A DNA stretch of 19,892 nucleotides, taken from Intrasporangiaceae bacterium (lineage in GTDB: Bacteria; Actinomycetota; Actinomycetes; Actinomycetales; Dermatophilaceae). The stretch spans positions 1 through 19,892 of the forward strand of contig JAAYSB010000245.1 of assembly GCA_012518475.1 (NCBI GenBank), read 5' to 3'. Every line of letters starts with the position of its first letter. Position 1 is the stretch's first letter. Below the pieces are notes generated by a model. It made no database searches and had not been told where the DNA came from. It worked only from the letters and a program-made list of their open reading frames with translations. Of the stretch, positions 1 through 7,113 are shown in pieces. The position numbers were made by a program, and so were the translations under genes.

Positions 1-194
1 CGACCGTGCCGCCGCCCCCCGCCCACGACGAGCGCGCTGCCGAGCCGGCCGAGGTGGCGGCACTGAACAAGCCGGCTCGGACCGCTCGGCCCGCGCGCCA
101 GCCCCGCGCAGCGGCAGAGCCCGGACAGACTCGCCCACCACGTCAGCCCCGCGAGCCCCGTCAGCCGAGGGAGCCGAGGGAGCCGAGCGAGTGA
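1..194 (+). CDS. nuoI: NADH-quinone oxidoreductase subunit I (NuoI), C-terminal tail only
   Basis: An open frame enters from outside the window and ends with TGA at 192-194. About 63 codons are visible, all low-complexity and rich in Pro, Arg, Ala and Glu, with no cysteine clusters. The 4Fe-4S ferredoxin domain of NuoI would lie upstream. The assignment rests mainly on position, because nuoI precedes nuoJ in nearly all nuo operons, and on the hydrophilic tail style of actinobacterial NuoI. The tail ends in tandem RQPREP, RQPREP, REPSE units. The stop overlaps the GTG start of nuoJ by 4 bp (GTGA), so the two are translationally coupled. NuoI carries two iron-sulfur clusters that pass electrons towards quinone on the cytoplasmic arm of complex I; none of that part can be verified here. 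Confidence 0.6.
   Translation, partial: TVPPPPAHDERAAEPAEVAALNKPARTARPARQPRAAAEPGQTRPPRQPREPRQPREPREPSE
141..185 (+). repeat. Short tandem repeat encoding RQPREP units at the NuoI C-terminus
   Basis: Two 18-bp units (141-158 and 159-176) both encode RQPREP and differ at a few bases. A partial third unit follows, encoding REP then SE. The last units are purine rich (GAGGGAGCC repeated) and also provide the ribosome binding site of nuoJ. Seen directly; any function of the repeat is unknown. Confidence 0.75.
178..182 (+). promoter_or_regulatory. Shine-Dalgarno site of nuoJ inside the nuoI tail repeat
   Basis: GGGAG lies 8 nt before the nuoJ GTG at 191. It is the strongest anti-16S match near that codon and supports the GTG start. 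Confidence 0.5.
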
Positions 195-742
195 GCACCC
201 TCGACCTCGCCTTCGCCGCCTTAGGCGTCATCGCGGCCGCAGCAGGGCTGCTCGCGGTGACGACGACGCGGGTCATCCATGCGGCCCTCTGGCTCATCGT
301 CTCTCTCGGCGCCCTGGCCGGGACGTTCCTCGTCATGGGGGCCGAGTTCGTCGCACTCGTCCAGATCCTCATCTATGTCGGGGCGATCGTCGTGCTCGTC
401 CTCTTCGCCCTCATGCTGACCCGCAGCCCGGTCGGCCCCCAGCGGGAGGTCAGTGCCGGTCCCCGGCGCCGGCTGCTCGCAGCCGCGGTGGGGTCCGCGT
501 CGACCGTCCTCCTGCTCGTGGTGCTCGTGCCCGTGGCGCGAGTGCTGCCGGAGCGCACCGTGACACGCACGGAGGTCATGGCCCAGGACCTCTTCGGGAT
601 CTGGGTCTGGCCCTTCGAGCTGCTCTCGCTGCTGCTCCTCACCGCCCTCGTCGCTGCCTTCGCGGTCTCGCGGATGAGCACCGACGAAGAGACCGGCGAG
701 CTGTCGGCGCAGCCGGACCCGGAGCGGGAAGTCGCGCCATGA
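191..742 (+). CDS. nuoJ: NADH-quinone oxidoreductase subunit J (NuoJ)
   Basis: This 183-residue membrane subunit of complex I (proton-pumping NADH:quinone oxidoreductase) sits in the inner-membrane arm next to NuoK and NuoA. About five hydrophobic segments are visible. The family core in the third helix is present: an acidic residue in AEF (E52) and the VQILIYVGAIVVL stretch with Y62, which corresponds to the conserved helix that links quinone chemistry to proton channels. The GTG start is chosen for the GGGAG site and the GTGA overlap with the nuoI stop; nuoK begins inside its stop (ATGA, 739-742). The hydrophilic C-terminal tail of about 25 residues is acidic. Family identity is secure; whether this is the canonical or a second nuo set is discussed under findings. 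Confidence 0.93.
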   Translation: MSTLDLAFAALGVIAAAAGLLAVTTTRVIHAALWLIVSLGALAGTFLVMGAEFVALVQILIYVGAIVVLVLFALMLTRSPVGPQREVSAGPRRRLLAAAVGSASTVLLLVVLVPVARVLPERTVTRTEVMAQDLFGIWVWPFELLSLLLLTALVAAFAVSRMSTDEETGELSAQPDPEREVAP

Positions 743-1065
743 GCCTGCTCGGTCCCTATGTCCTCGCCGCGGTCCTCGTCGGGACCGGGCTCTACGGTGC
801 GCTGGCGCGCCGCAACGCCGTGCTCATGCTCATCGGCGTCGAGCTCATCCTCGGGGGTGCCCTCGTCCTCCTCGTCTCGACGGCCGCGGCCTCCGGCGAC
901 CAGTGGAGCGGCGGCACGGTCCTGCCCCTGTTCATCATCACGATCGCGGCTGCGGAGGTCGCCCTCGCCCTGGCCGTCATCCTGGCCGCCTTCCGACTGC
1001 GCGGCTCCATCGATCTCACTGCCTCAGATCGCACGGCAAGCGAGCACGCCGAGGCCGGCCCATGA
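739..1065 (+). CDS. nuoK: NADH-quinone oxidoreductase subunit K (NuoK)
   Basis: This 108-residue membrane subunit has three predicted helices, the usual NuoK/MrpC size. Two membrane-buried glutamates needed for proton transfer are present: E35 in IGVELIL and E73 in IAAAEVALAL, matching the two essential Glu of E. coli NuoK (about 36 and 72). The segment after E35 reads ILGGALVLLV instead of the very common MLNAVNL, so the usual asparagines are missing. The gene starts in the stop of nuoJ and its stop overlaps the nuoL ATG (ATGA, 1062-1065). Identity is clear from length, the Glu pair and position. Confidence 0.93.
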   Translation: MSLLGPYVLAAVLVGTGLYGALARRNAVLMLIGVELILGGALVLLVSTAAASGDQWSGGTVLPLFIITIAAAEVALALAVILAAFRLRGSIDLTASDRTASEHAEAGP

Positions 1066-3062
1066 CCGAGGAGTCGCTCGTCCTGCACCTGCCCGTCCTC
1101 GCGACGATCGCCATCCCTCTCGTCGCAGCCGTCCTCGGGCTCGCCGCCGCTCGGCGGAGCATCGTCAAGGACATCACCGTCATCGCGGGCTTCCTCGCAC
1201 TCGTCTCCGCCGGCTACCGGCTCTGGGACTCCCGGACCCCGATCGGCTCCGGGCCGGTGCCTACCGACGGCACCATCCGGTCCGTGACCAGCGGCATCCC
1301 CGCGCTGGACCTCGGTGGCCTTCTCATTCCCTTCGAGATCGCGGTGAGCACACGGACCGCACTCATCTCCCTCGTGGTCGCGGCCGTCACCCTCGCCGTC
1401 CTCGCCTTCGCGACCTGGTACCTCCGGGACGACGACCGGCTCGGGGTGTTCCTCGCGACGGTCTCCCTCTTCGCGGCGGCCATGCAGCTCGTCGTGCACT
1501 CCGCCGACCTACTCCTCACCCTCATCGGGTGGGAGGTCATGGGCTTCTGCTCCTACCTGCTCATCGGCCACTGGAGCCGGACCCCGCGCGCCCGGAGGGC
1601 GGCCCTGAAGTCGTTCATCGTCACCCGGCTCGCCGATGTCGGCTTCGTCCTCGGCGTGGTCGTTCTCGCTGCGGGAGCCCGCTCGACCCGGTACGCGGAC
1701 GTCATCGAGTTCTGGCAGCAGCGACCGGGCACGGCCCTCACGGTGGCCGTGACCGGCCTCGTCATCGCGGTCCTGGGCAAGTCCGCCCAGGTCCCGTTCC
1801 AGGACTGGCTCGCCGACGCGATGGCCGGCCCGACTCCGGCCTCCGCGCTGATCCACGCGGCGACGATGGTCGCCGCCGGAACGGTTGTCCTCGCCCAGCT
1901 GGCCCCGCTCCTCGCCAGCGCCCCCTGGGCGATGCGGCTGCTCGCGGTCAGTGTCGCCGTGACGATGGTCCTCGGTGCCGTCCTCGCGCTCGGTCAGAGC
2001 GACCTCAAGGCACTGCTCGCGTGGTCCACGGTGAGCCAGGTGGCGGTCATGCTCGCGCCGCTGGCCGTCTTCCCGGTCATCACCGGCGTCGAGTCCGGTG
2101 CTGCCGCACCCACCACCACGGCGGCAGCGCTGTTCCACATGTATGCGCACGCCCTGTTCAAGGCGCTCCTCTTCCTCACCATCGGCTGGCTCTCGCTGGC
2201 CCTCCACTCGACGCTCGCCTCACGACTCCAGGGAAGCGCACGACGACTGCTCTCCCGGATCGCGGTCGTTGTCGGCCTGGCCGCACTCGCCGGGCTCCCA
2301 CTCGTGGTCGGCGGCTGGTCCAAGGAGCTCGTCATCGCGACGGTCGCCGGTGAGGCGGTCGGCCTGCGCGGCTATCTCGTGCTCGTCGCCCTGCTCGTCA
2401 CCGTCATCCTCACCGCGATGTATGCGACGCGCGCCGCCCTCGTTCTCCTGCGGCGGGGACCGGAGGTCCCGGCCGAGCCCGACGACGAGCTGCTCAGCAC
2501 CGGCGAGCTGCGGGCGGCGCGGGCCACCCGCTCGGCCCTGCGCATAGCCCACCAGGCCGAGGTGAACGCCACCCCGTTCACCCCGCGGGCCGTGATCGTC
2601 CTGCTCACCCTCGCCACCGCCTTCGGAGGTGTCCTGCTGCTCGGCTTCGAGCGCGTGCTCGGTGTCGAGTCCCACGTCTCAGGGACCTGGCTGCTCGTCA
2701 CTCTGGCACTGGCTCTCCTCGGTGGAGCGCTCGCGTGGTTCCTCAGTGGCGACGGCGACCTCGCCCTGAGGCTGGGGCCGCGCCAGGCGCTCTGGGACAA
2801 GGGTTTCGGCGCCGATCGCGCGTACCTCGCGGCCGTCGTCACCCCTGTCCTCGCCCTGGCGAGGGCGGTGACCAAGGTCGACGACCGCGTCGTCGATGCG
2901 CCGGTTCGCGCTGCCGCCGCTGCCTCGGTGCGCTGGTCCGACAAGGTCGGCTCGGCGCATACCTCTCGGCCTCTGACCGCCGTCTCGATGGTCGGCGCCG
3001 GCCTCGTCGTCCTCGTGGCGATCGGACTGGTTCTCGCACTCGTGGCGGGAGGTTCGCCGTGA
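1062..3062 (+). CDS. nuoL: NADH-quinone oxidoreductase subunit L (NuoL)
   Basis: This 666-residue antiporter-like proton-pumping subunit lies at the far end of the complex I membrane arm. Key charges are E158 (WEVMGFCSYLLIG, the TM5 Glu), D192 (TRLAD), K240 (GKSAQVPFQDWLADAM, the TM7 Lys) and K421 (GGWSKE, the TM12 Lys). The C-terminal region from about residue 570 has the FGADRAY...VDDRVVDAPV pattern of the lateral helix, followed by a last membrane helix, so the protein is full length. The ATG at 1062 is chosen because it overlaps the nuoK stop; an open frame continues upstream but lies in nuoK. Several signature positions vary: WEVMG for WEGVG, VPFQDWL for PLHTWLP, and GGWSKE for GFFSKDE. 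Confidence 0.93.
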   Translation: MTEESLVLHLPVLATIAIPLVAAVLGLAAARRSIVKDITVIAGFLALVSAGYRLWDSRTPIGSGPVPTDGTIRSVTSGIPALDLGGLLIPFEIAVSTRTALISLVVAAVTLAVLAFATWYLRDDDRLGVFLATVSLFAAAMQLVVHSADLLLTLIGWEVMGFCSYLLIGHWSRTPRARRAALKSFIVTRLADVGFVLGVVVLAAGARSTRYADVIEFWQQRPGTALTVAVTGLVIAVLGKSAQVPFQDWLADAMAGPTPASALIHAATMVAAGTVVLAQLAPLLASAPWAMRLLAVSVAVTMVLGAVLALGQSDLKALLAWSTVSQVAVMLAPLAVFPVITGVESGAAAPTTTAAALFHMYAHALFKALLFLTIGWLSLALHSTLASRLQGSARRLLSRIAVVVGLAALAGLPLVVGGWSKELVIATVAGEAVGLRGYLVLVALLVTVILTAMYATRAALVLLRRGPEVPAEPDDELLSTGELRAARATRSALRIAHQAEVNATPFTPRAVIVLLTLATAFGGVLLLGFERVLGVESHVSGTWLLVTLALALLGGALAWFLSGDGDLALRLGPRQALWDKGFGADRAYLAAVVTPVLALARAVTKVDDRVVDAPVRAAAAASVRWSDKVGSAHTSRPLTAVSMVGAGLVVLVAIGLVLALVAGGSP

Positions 3063-4558
3063 TGCTGCTCGCCGCCGTCGCCGTCCCGGTCCTCGCCGGA
3101 CTGTGGCTCGTCGCCGCAGGTCGAGGCCTGAGCCGACGCGCAGCCCTGGACGCCGCTCTCCTTGTCGCGCTGGCCAGCGCCGGACTTCTGGCCGCAGCCA
3201 TGTGGTTCGGCGACTCCTTCGACCGGGCCTGGATCTCCGCGATCGGCATCCGGCTCTCCCTGGGGATCGACGGGATCAGCGCGCCCCTGCTCGTGCTCAC
3301 GACGGTCATCGGACTCCTCGTCGTGGTCCTCGCCCGCTCCCACACCCCCGCGGGAGGCGCCCCGGCGACCTATCTCGGAGCCGTCCTCATCGCGACCGGC
3401 GGCGCCCTGGCGACCTTCGCCGCGCGCGACGCCGTCGTGTTCTTCATCGCCTTCGAGCTCGTGCTCATCCCGGTCTGGCTGCTCATCCACCGGTTCGGAG
3501 ACCCGCACGACGAGAATGCACGACGGGACGCGGGACTGCGGTTCGTCCTGTTCACGGTCAGCGGCTCCGTCCTCATGCTCGTCGGCATCCTCGCGCTCGT
3601 GTCCGCGGCGGGCACGAGCAGCCTCGACGAGCTTGTCGCCGCCGGGGCCACCCTGCCGCTCGGCACGCAGACCCTCGTCGCCGTGCTCCTCGTGGCCGGT
3701 CTCGCGGTCAAGGTTCCCGTCTTCCCGCTGCACACCTGGTTGCCCGCAGCACACACGACGGCTCCGACCGGAGGGTCGGTCATCCTCGCGGCGATCCTGC
3801 TCAAGATGGGGACCTACGGCCTGGTCCGCCTCCCGGTCGCCTCCGTGCCGGACGGCTTCGGCCGGATCGCGCCGGTCCTCGCCGTGCTCGCCGCCATCGG
3901 CATCGTCTGGGGAGGCCTCGTCTGTCTCGTCGAGGTCGAGGCCAAGCGCCTCATCGCCTACTCGTCCGTCGCCCACATGGGCTTCGTCACCCTGGCACTC
4001 GCGTCCGGGACCGAGGTCGGAGTTCAGGCCGCGCTCATCGGCAACATCGCCCACGGAGTCGTCTCGGCGCTGCTCTTCGTCGTCATCGGCGGTCTCAAGG
4101 AACGCTGGGGAGCGGTGCGGTTCGACCGCCCGCTGCCGGCGCTGCGGGAGCACGCTCCCCGACTCGGCTTCGTCCTCATCCTCGGACTCGCCGCCGCGCT
4201 CGGACTGCCTGGTCTGGCGGCGTTCTGGGGTGAGTTCATGGCGATCTATGCCGCGTGGACCTCGCCGCTCGGACCCGGTCTGCTCCTCAAGGTCTGCGCG
4301 GCGCTGGCGGCCCTCGGCGCGGTGCTGGCCGCCGCATACGCCCTGCGCGTAGCGCGTCTGCTCTGGGTCGGCGAGACCGACGAGCCGGCCATCCCGACAG
4401 CGGCCGACGGATCCCGGGAGGGCGTGCAGACCGAGACCCTCGGCAGTGAGCGGCTCGTCCTGACTGTCCTTGTCCTGGCGGTCGTCGCGATCGGGATCGC
4501 GCCACACCTCGTCTGGTCGGTCACCGCCGAGGACGTCCGGGTGGTGATGACCAGATGA
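3062..4558 (+). CDS. nuoM: NADH-quinone oxidoreductase subunit M (NuoM)
   Basis: This 498-residue antiporter-like proton-pumping subunit of complex I has about 14 hydrophobic helices. Functional residues are E132 (FIAFELVLIPVWLLI, TM5), K217 in KVPVFPLHTWLPAAHTTAP (TM7), the following SVILAAILLKMGTYG helix with its Lys, and E391 (GLAAFWGEFM, TM12). These match the essential Glu/Lys/Glu series of NuoM. The ATG at 3062 shares its A with the nuoL stop (TGATG); a GTG one codon earlier (3059) is also possible. The stop overlaps the nuoN ATG by 4 bp. The length is normal and the HTWLP(A/D)AHT motif is diagnostic. Confidence 0.95.
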   Translation: MLLAAVAVPVLAGLWLVAAGRGLSRRAALDAALLVALASAGLLAAAMWFGDSFDRAWISAIGIRLSLGIDGISAPLLVLTTVIGLLVVVLARSHTPAGGAPATYLGAVLIATGGALATFAARDAVVFFIAFELVLIPVWLLIHRFGDPHDENARRDAGLRFVLFTVSGSVLMLVGILALVSAAGTSSLDELVAAGATLPLGTQTLVAVLLVAGLAVKVPVFPLHTWLPAAHTTAPTGGSVILAAILLKMGTYGLVRLPVASVPDGFGRIAPVLAVLAAIGIVWGGLVCLVEVEAKRLIAYSSVAHMGFVTLALASGTEVGVQAALIGNIAHGVVSALLFVVIGGLKERWGAVRFDRPLPALREHAPRLGFVLILGLAAALGLPGLAAFWGEFMAIYAAWTSPLGPGLLLKVCAALAALGAVLAAAYALRVARLLWVGETDEPAIPTAADGSREGVQTETLGSERLVLTVLVLAVVAIGIAPHLVWSVTAEDVRVVMTR

Positions 4559-6036
4559 GAGTCACCATCGACTGGCTCGCGCTCACCCCGGTCCTCGCAC
4601 CGGCCCTCGGGGCGCTTCTCGTCCTCCTCGTCGACGCGATCCTTCCCCGAGCCCGAACCGTCCACGTCGGGGTGGCCCTCGTCGCGCTCGGAGCGGGCGT
4701 CGCTGCGGCTGCTCCCGGCGCCTGGTCGCGCGAGACCGTGTGGACCCTTTGCACGGAGGCGCCCGACGGAGCCTGCCTCTACGGGGCCGGGCCGATGTCA
4801 GCCGTGCTCCAGATCGCGGCCCTGCTCGCTGCGGCCATCGTCGTCCTCATGCTTCTCGGCGACCGCTGGGGTGACAGCGGCCCGCGGGACTCTCTCGTCG
4901 GTGGACCGGCGGTCGCTGCCGCCCTTGTCCTCGCCGCCACGGCGGGCGCGGCCGGCGTCGTGGCTGCCCAGGACTTCGGGACCTGGCTCGTCACCCTCGA
5001 GCTCGCGACCCTGCCGATGATCGCGCTCGTTGCGCTTTCCGCGGGGCGTCGTTCGATCCACGGCTCGCTCACCCTGCTCGTGACATCGGTCCTGTCCTTC
5101 GCACTCCTGGCCCTCGGCGTCGCACTGTGGGTCGTCGCGAGCGGTGCGTCGACCTTCGCGTCTGCCGGGGTCCGGGACGCCTGGGCCTCCGACCACCACC
5201 GGCTCGTTCTCGTCACCGCCGTCCTCGTCATCCTCGCCGGCCTCGGCTTCAAGCTCAGCCTCGTGCCCTTCCACGCGTGGACGCCGGTGACGTATGCATC
5301 GGCCGCCACTCCCGTCACCCTCGCCCTCGCGACGATCTCGAAGATCGCCGGTCTCGGGGCACTCATCGTCGTCGTCCGCGCCTTCTCGTCGGTCACTCAG
5401 GACCGCGGCCTGTCGGCGGTCGTCGTCGCGCTCGGCGGACTCGCCCTGGTCTCGATGCTCGTCGGCAACCTCGTCGCCCTGCGGCAGACCGACCCGGTAC
5501 GGCTGCTCGCATGGTCGGCGATCGGCCAGGCCGGCTGGGTGGTCCTTCCTCTCGCCGCGCTGGACGCGCGGGGAGCCGACGCGGCCGCGGGCTATCTCGT
5601 CGCCTACGTCATTGCCACGGCCGTGGCGTTCGTCGTCGTCCACCGGGTGCACGGCCCGGACGCCGCGGGGGCCCCGGCCCGGTCGCGCCAGCTGCTGCAC
5701 ACCGGCGGGCTTGCGCGCAACCACCTGTGGCTCGGCGGGCTGCTCATCCTCGCCCTCGTGTCGCTCGCGGGCCTGCCGCCCGGCATCATCGGCCTCGTCG
5801 CGAAGATCGTTGCCCTGCAACCGGTCGTCGCTGCCGGCCTGTGGCCGTTCGCGGTCGTCGCCGTCGTCGGTGCGGTGCTCGGCGTTGCCGTCTATCTACG
5901 GTGGATCGCGATCGTCCTCGGACCCGGCCGCTCCACCCAGCCGCTCCAGCGTCTCGTCGGCTCGACGGCCGGGCTGGTCCTCACCGGTGCGGCCCTCGTC
6001 GTCACGAGCGTCCTGCCGGCACTCGTGTTCCGCTGA
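4555..6036 (+). CDS. nuoN: NADH-quinone oxidoreductase subunit N (NuoN)
   Basis: This 493-residue third antiporter-like subunit of complex I is the last gene of the operon. Visible functional residues are E149 (TLELATLPMIAL, TM5), K233 (GLGFKLSLVPFHAWTPVTY, TM7) and K417 (GLPPGIIGLVAKI, TM12). The APTPVTA-like segment is present as AATPVTLALATISK, with a second conserved Lys. Family identity is firm, though divergence from textbook NuoN is noticeable: FHAWTPVTYASAATP replaces FHFWAPDVYEGAPTP. It starts by ATGA overlap with nuoM and has no gene downstream in the coupling chain; htpX follows after 77 bp with its own promoter-like box. Confidence 0.92.
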   Translation: MRVTIDWLALTPVLAPALGALLVLLVDAILPRARTVHVGVALVALGAGVAAAAPGAWSRETVWTLCTEAPDGACLYGAGPMSAVLQIAALLAAAIVVLMLLGDRWGDSGPRDSLVGGPAVAAALVLAATAGAAGVVAAQDFGTWLVTLELATLPMIALVALSAGRRSIHGSLTLLVTSVLSFALLALGVALWVVASGASTFASAGVRDAWASDHHRLVLVTAVLVILAGLGFKLSLVPFHAWTPVTYASAATPVTLALATISKIAGLGALIVVVRAFSSVTQDRGLSAVVVALGGLALVSMLVGNLVALRQTDPVRLLAWSAIGQAGWVVLPLAALDARGADAAAGYLVAYVIATAVAFVVVHRVHGPDAAGAPARSRQLLHTGGLARNHLWLGGLLILALVSLAGLPPGIIGLVAKIVALQPVVAAGLWPFAVVAVVGAVLGVAVYLRWIAIVLGPGRSTQPLQRLVGSTAGLVLTGAALVVTSVLPALVFR

Positions 6037-6060
6037 GTCGTCCACCGGCCTTCGGAAGTC

Positions 6061-6079
6061 CCGGCAGCGGTGCCGCCGG
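6061..6079 (+). terminator. Possible stem-loop terminator after the nuo operon
   Basis: Twenty-four bases past the nuoN stop, CCGGC (6061-6065) can pair with GCCGG (6075-6079), with an inner GC/GC pair around a GGT loop. There is no U-tract. It is the only compact GC hairpin between nuoN and htpX. Actinobacterial terminators often lack U-tracts, but the call is tentative. Confidence 0.3.
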
Positions 6080-6097
6080 AACACAGCGCGCAGCCAC

Positions 6098-6103
6098 TAG
6101 CGT
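6098..6103 (+). promoter_or_regulatory. Putative -10 box (TAGCGT) of htpX
   Basis: TAGCGT fits the actinobacterial TANNNT consensus and lies 10 nt before the htpX ATG. Transcription would start about 3-4 nt before the ATG, giving an almost leaderless mRNA, which suits the lack of a good Shine-Dalgarno site. No clear -35 is seen. Confidence 0.45.
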
Positions 6104-6113
6104 TACCTCCGAT

Positions 6114-6974
6114 ATGAACAGGCACTTCAACGGGCTCAAGACCGCGGCGCTCTTCGGCATGATCTGGGCGCTGCTCCTCGGTGTCGGCGCGCTCATCGGC
6201 AACGGCCGCTACATCTGGCTCTTCGCGCTCATGGGGGTCGCGACGACGTTCTACGGCTACTGGAACTCCGACAAGCTGGCGATCCGCGCGATGAAGGCTC
6301 AGCCCGTCACGGAGCAGCAGGCGCCGGGGATGTACCGGATCGTCCGTGAGCTCAGCGACAAGGCCGGGCAGCCGATGCCGCGCCTCTACATCAGCCCGAC
6401 TGCTGCGCCGAATGCCTTCGCGACCGGGCGCAACCCGAAGAATGCCGCCGTGTGCTGCACGACCGGGATCCTGGAGCTGCTCGATGAGCGTGAGCTGCGG
6501 GGCGTCCTCGGCCACGAGCTGATGCATGTCTACAACCGCGACATCCTCACCGGCTCGGTCGCGGCGGCGCTGGCCGGCATTGTCACGAGCGTCGCGCAGA
6601 TGGCGATCTTCTTCGGTGGCAGTCGCGACGGTCGGGGCGGCAACCCGATCGCGATGCTCGCCATGGCGTTCCTCGCACCGATGGCTGCCTCTGTGATCCA
6701 GATGGCGATCAGCCGGACGCGTGAGTACGACGCGGACGAGGACGGTTCGACGCTCACCGAGGACCCGCTCGCCCTCGCCTCGGCCCTGCGCAAGCTCCAG
6801 TACGGCACCGCCCGCGCACCGCTGCCGCCGAGCCCCGAGCTGGTCAACACGAGCCACCTGATGATCGCCAACCCCTTCCGGGCTCAGGACGTCTCGCGAT
6901 TCTTCTCCACCCACCCTCCGATGCCCGAGCGCATCGCCCGCCTCGAGGACATGGCCGGCCAGCGCCTGCCGTAG
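6114..6974 (+). CDS. htpX: HtpX-type membrane zinc metalloprotease (M48B)
   Basis: This 286-residue protein is the standard HtpX length. HtpX cleaves damaged or misfolded membrane proteins, acting in the inner membrane with its active site facing the cytoplasm. The sequence shows two N-terminal hydrophobic helices (about residues 10-50), then the catalytic HEXXH in GHELMHVYNRD (H134, E135, H138). Two more hydrophobic segments follow, and then SRTREYDADEDG, whose E204 is the likely third zinc ligand. The C-terminal FSTHPPMPERIARLEDM is the usual HtpX ending. The ATG at 6114 is chosen because the NRHFNGLKTAALFGMIWALLL beginning matches the family; the frame is open upstream but that part reads as nuoN shadow. 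It is monocistronic by spacing (77 bp before, 139 bp after). Confidence 0.95.
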   Translation: MNRHFNGLKTAALFGMIWALLLGVGALIGNGRYIWLFALMGVATTFYGYWNSDKLAIRAMKAQPVTEQQAPGMYRIVRELSDKAGQPMPRLYISPTAAPNAFATGRNPKNAAVCCTTGILELLDERELRGVLGHELMHVYNRDILTGSVAAALAGIVTSVAQMAIFFGGSRDGRGGNPIAMLAMAFLAPMAASVIQMAISRTREYDADEDGSTLTEDPLALASALRKLQYGTARAPLPPSPELVNTSHLMIANPFRAQDVSRFFSTHPPMPERIARLEDMAGQRLP

Positions 6975-6987
6975 ACCTCACGTTTTC

Positions 6988-7018
6988 CGCCCAGGGTGGG
7001 AAGCTCCACCTCAGGGCG
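6988..7018 (+). terminator. Possible stem-loop terminator after htpX
   Basis: Fourteen bases after the htpX stop, CGCCC (6988-6992) and GGTGG (6995-6999) can pair with CCACC (7006-7010) and GGGCG (7014-7018). The result is a 10-bp interrupted stem with a 6-nt loop. There is no U-run downstream. It fits end-of-transcript placement before the separately promoted ABC pair. Confidence 0.4.
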
Positions 7019-7101
7019 ACGAATGTCCCCGCCCACGGCTGAAGGTTCTCGCCCGAAGCGCCCCGGCCTCAGCACGGTCAACGCCGGTCGTTCCCGGAAC
7101 A

Positions 7102-7107
7102 TAGGAT
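7102..7107 (+). promoter_or_regulatory. Putative -10 box (TAGGAT) giving a leaderless ABC transporter mRNA
   Basis: TAGGAT (TANNNT) ends 6 nt before the ATG at 7114, so transcription should start at or within 1 nt of the start codon. No Shine-Dalgarno sequence is present at the expected distance. This is the standard leaderless arrangement of actinobacteria. Confidence 0.55.
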
Positions 7108-7113
7108 CCCCTC

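Noticed and set aside
758..2353. Long 531-codon open frame overlapping nuoK and nuoL
   Set aside because: Its product is an Arg/Pro/Ser-rich out-of-frame reading, typical of GC-rich shadow frames. nuoK and nuoL in the other frames have full family motifs and coupled starts.
2372..4507. 711-codon minus-strand open frame opposite nuoL and nuoM
   Set aside because: The product is an Asp/Glu/Arg/Gly-rich antisense shadow with no domain or membrane pattern. nuoL and nuoM occupy the other strand with clear residues.
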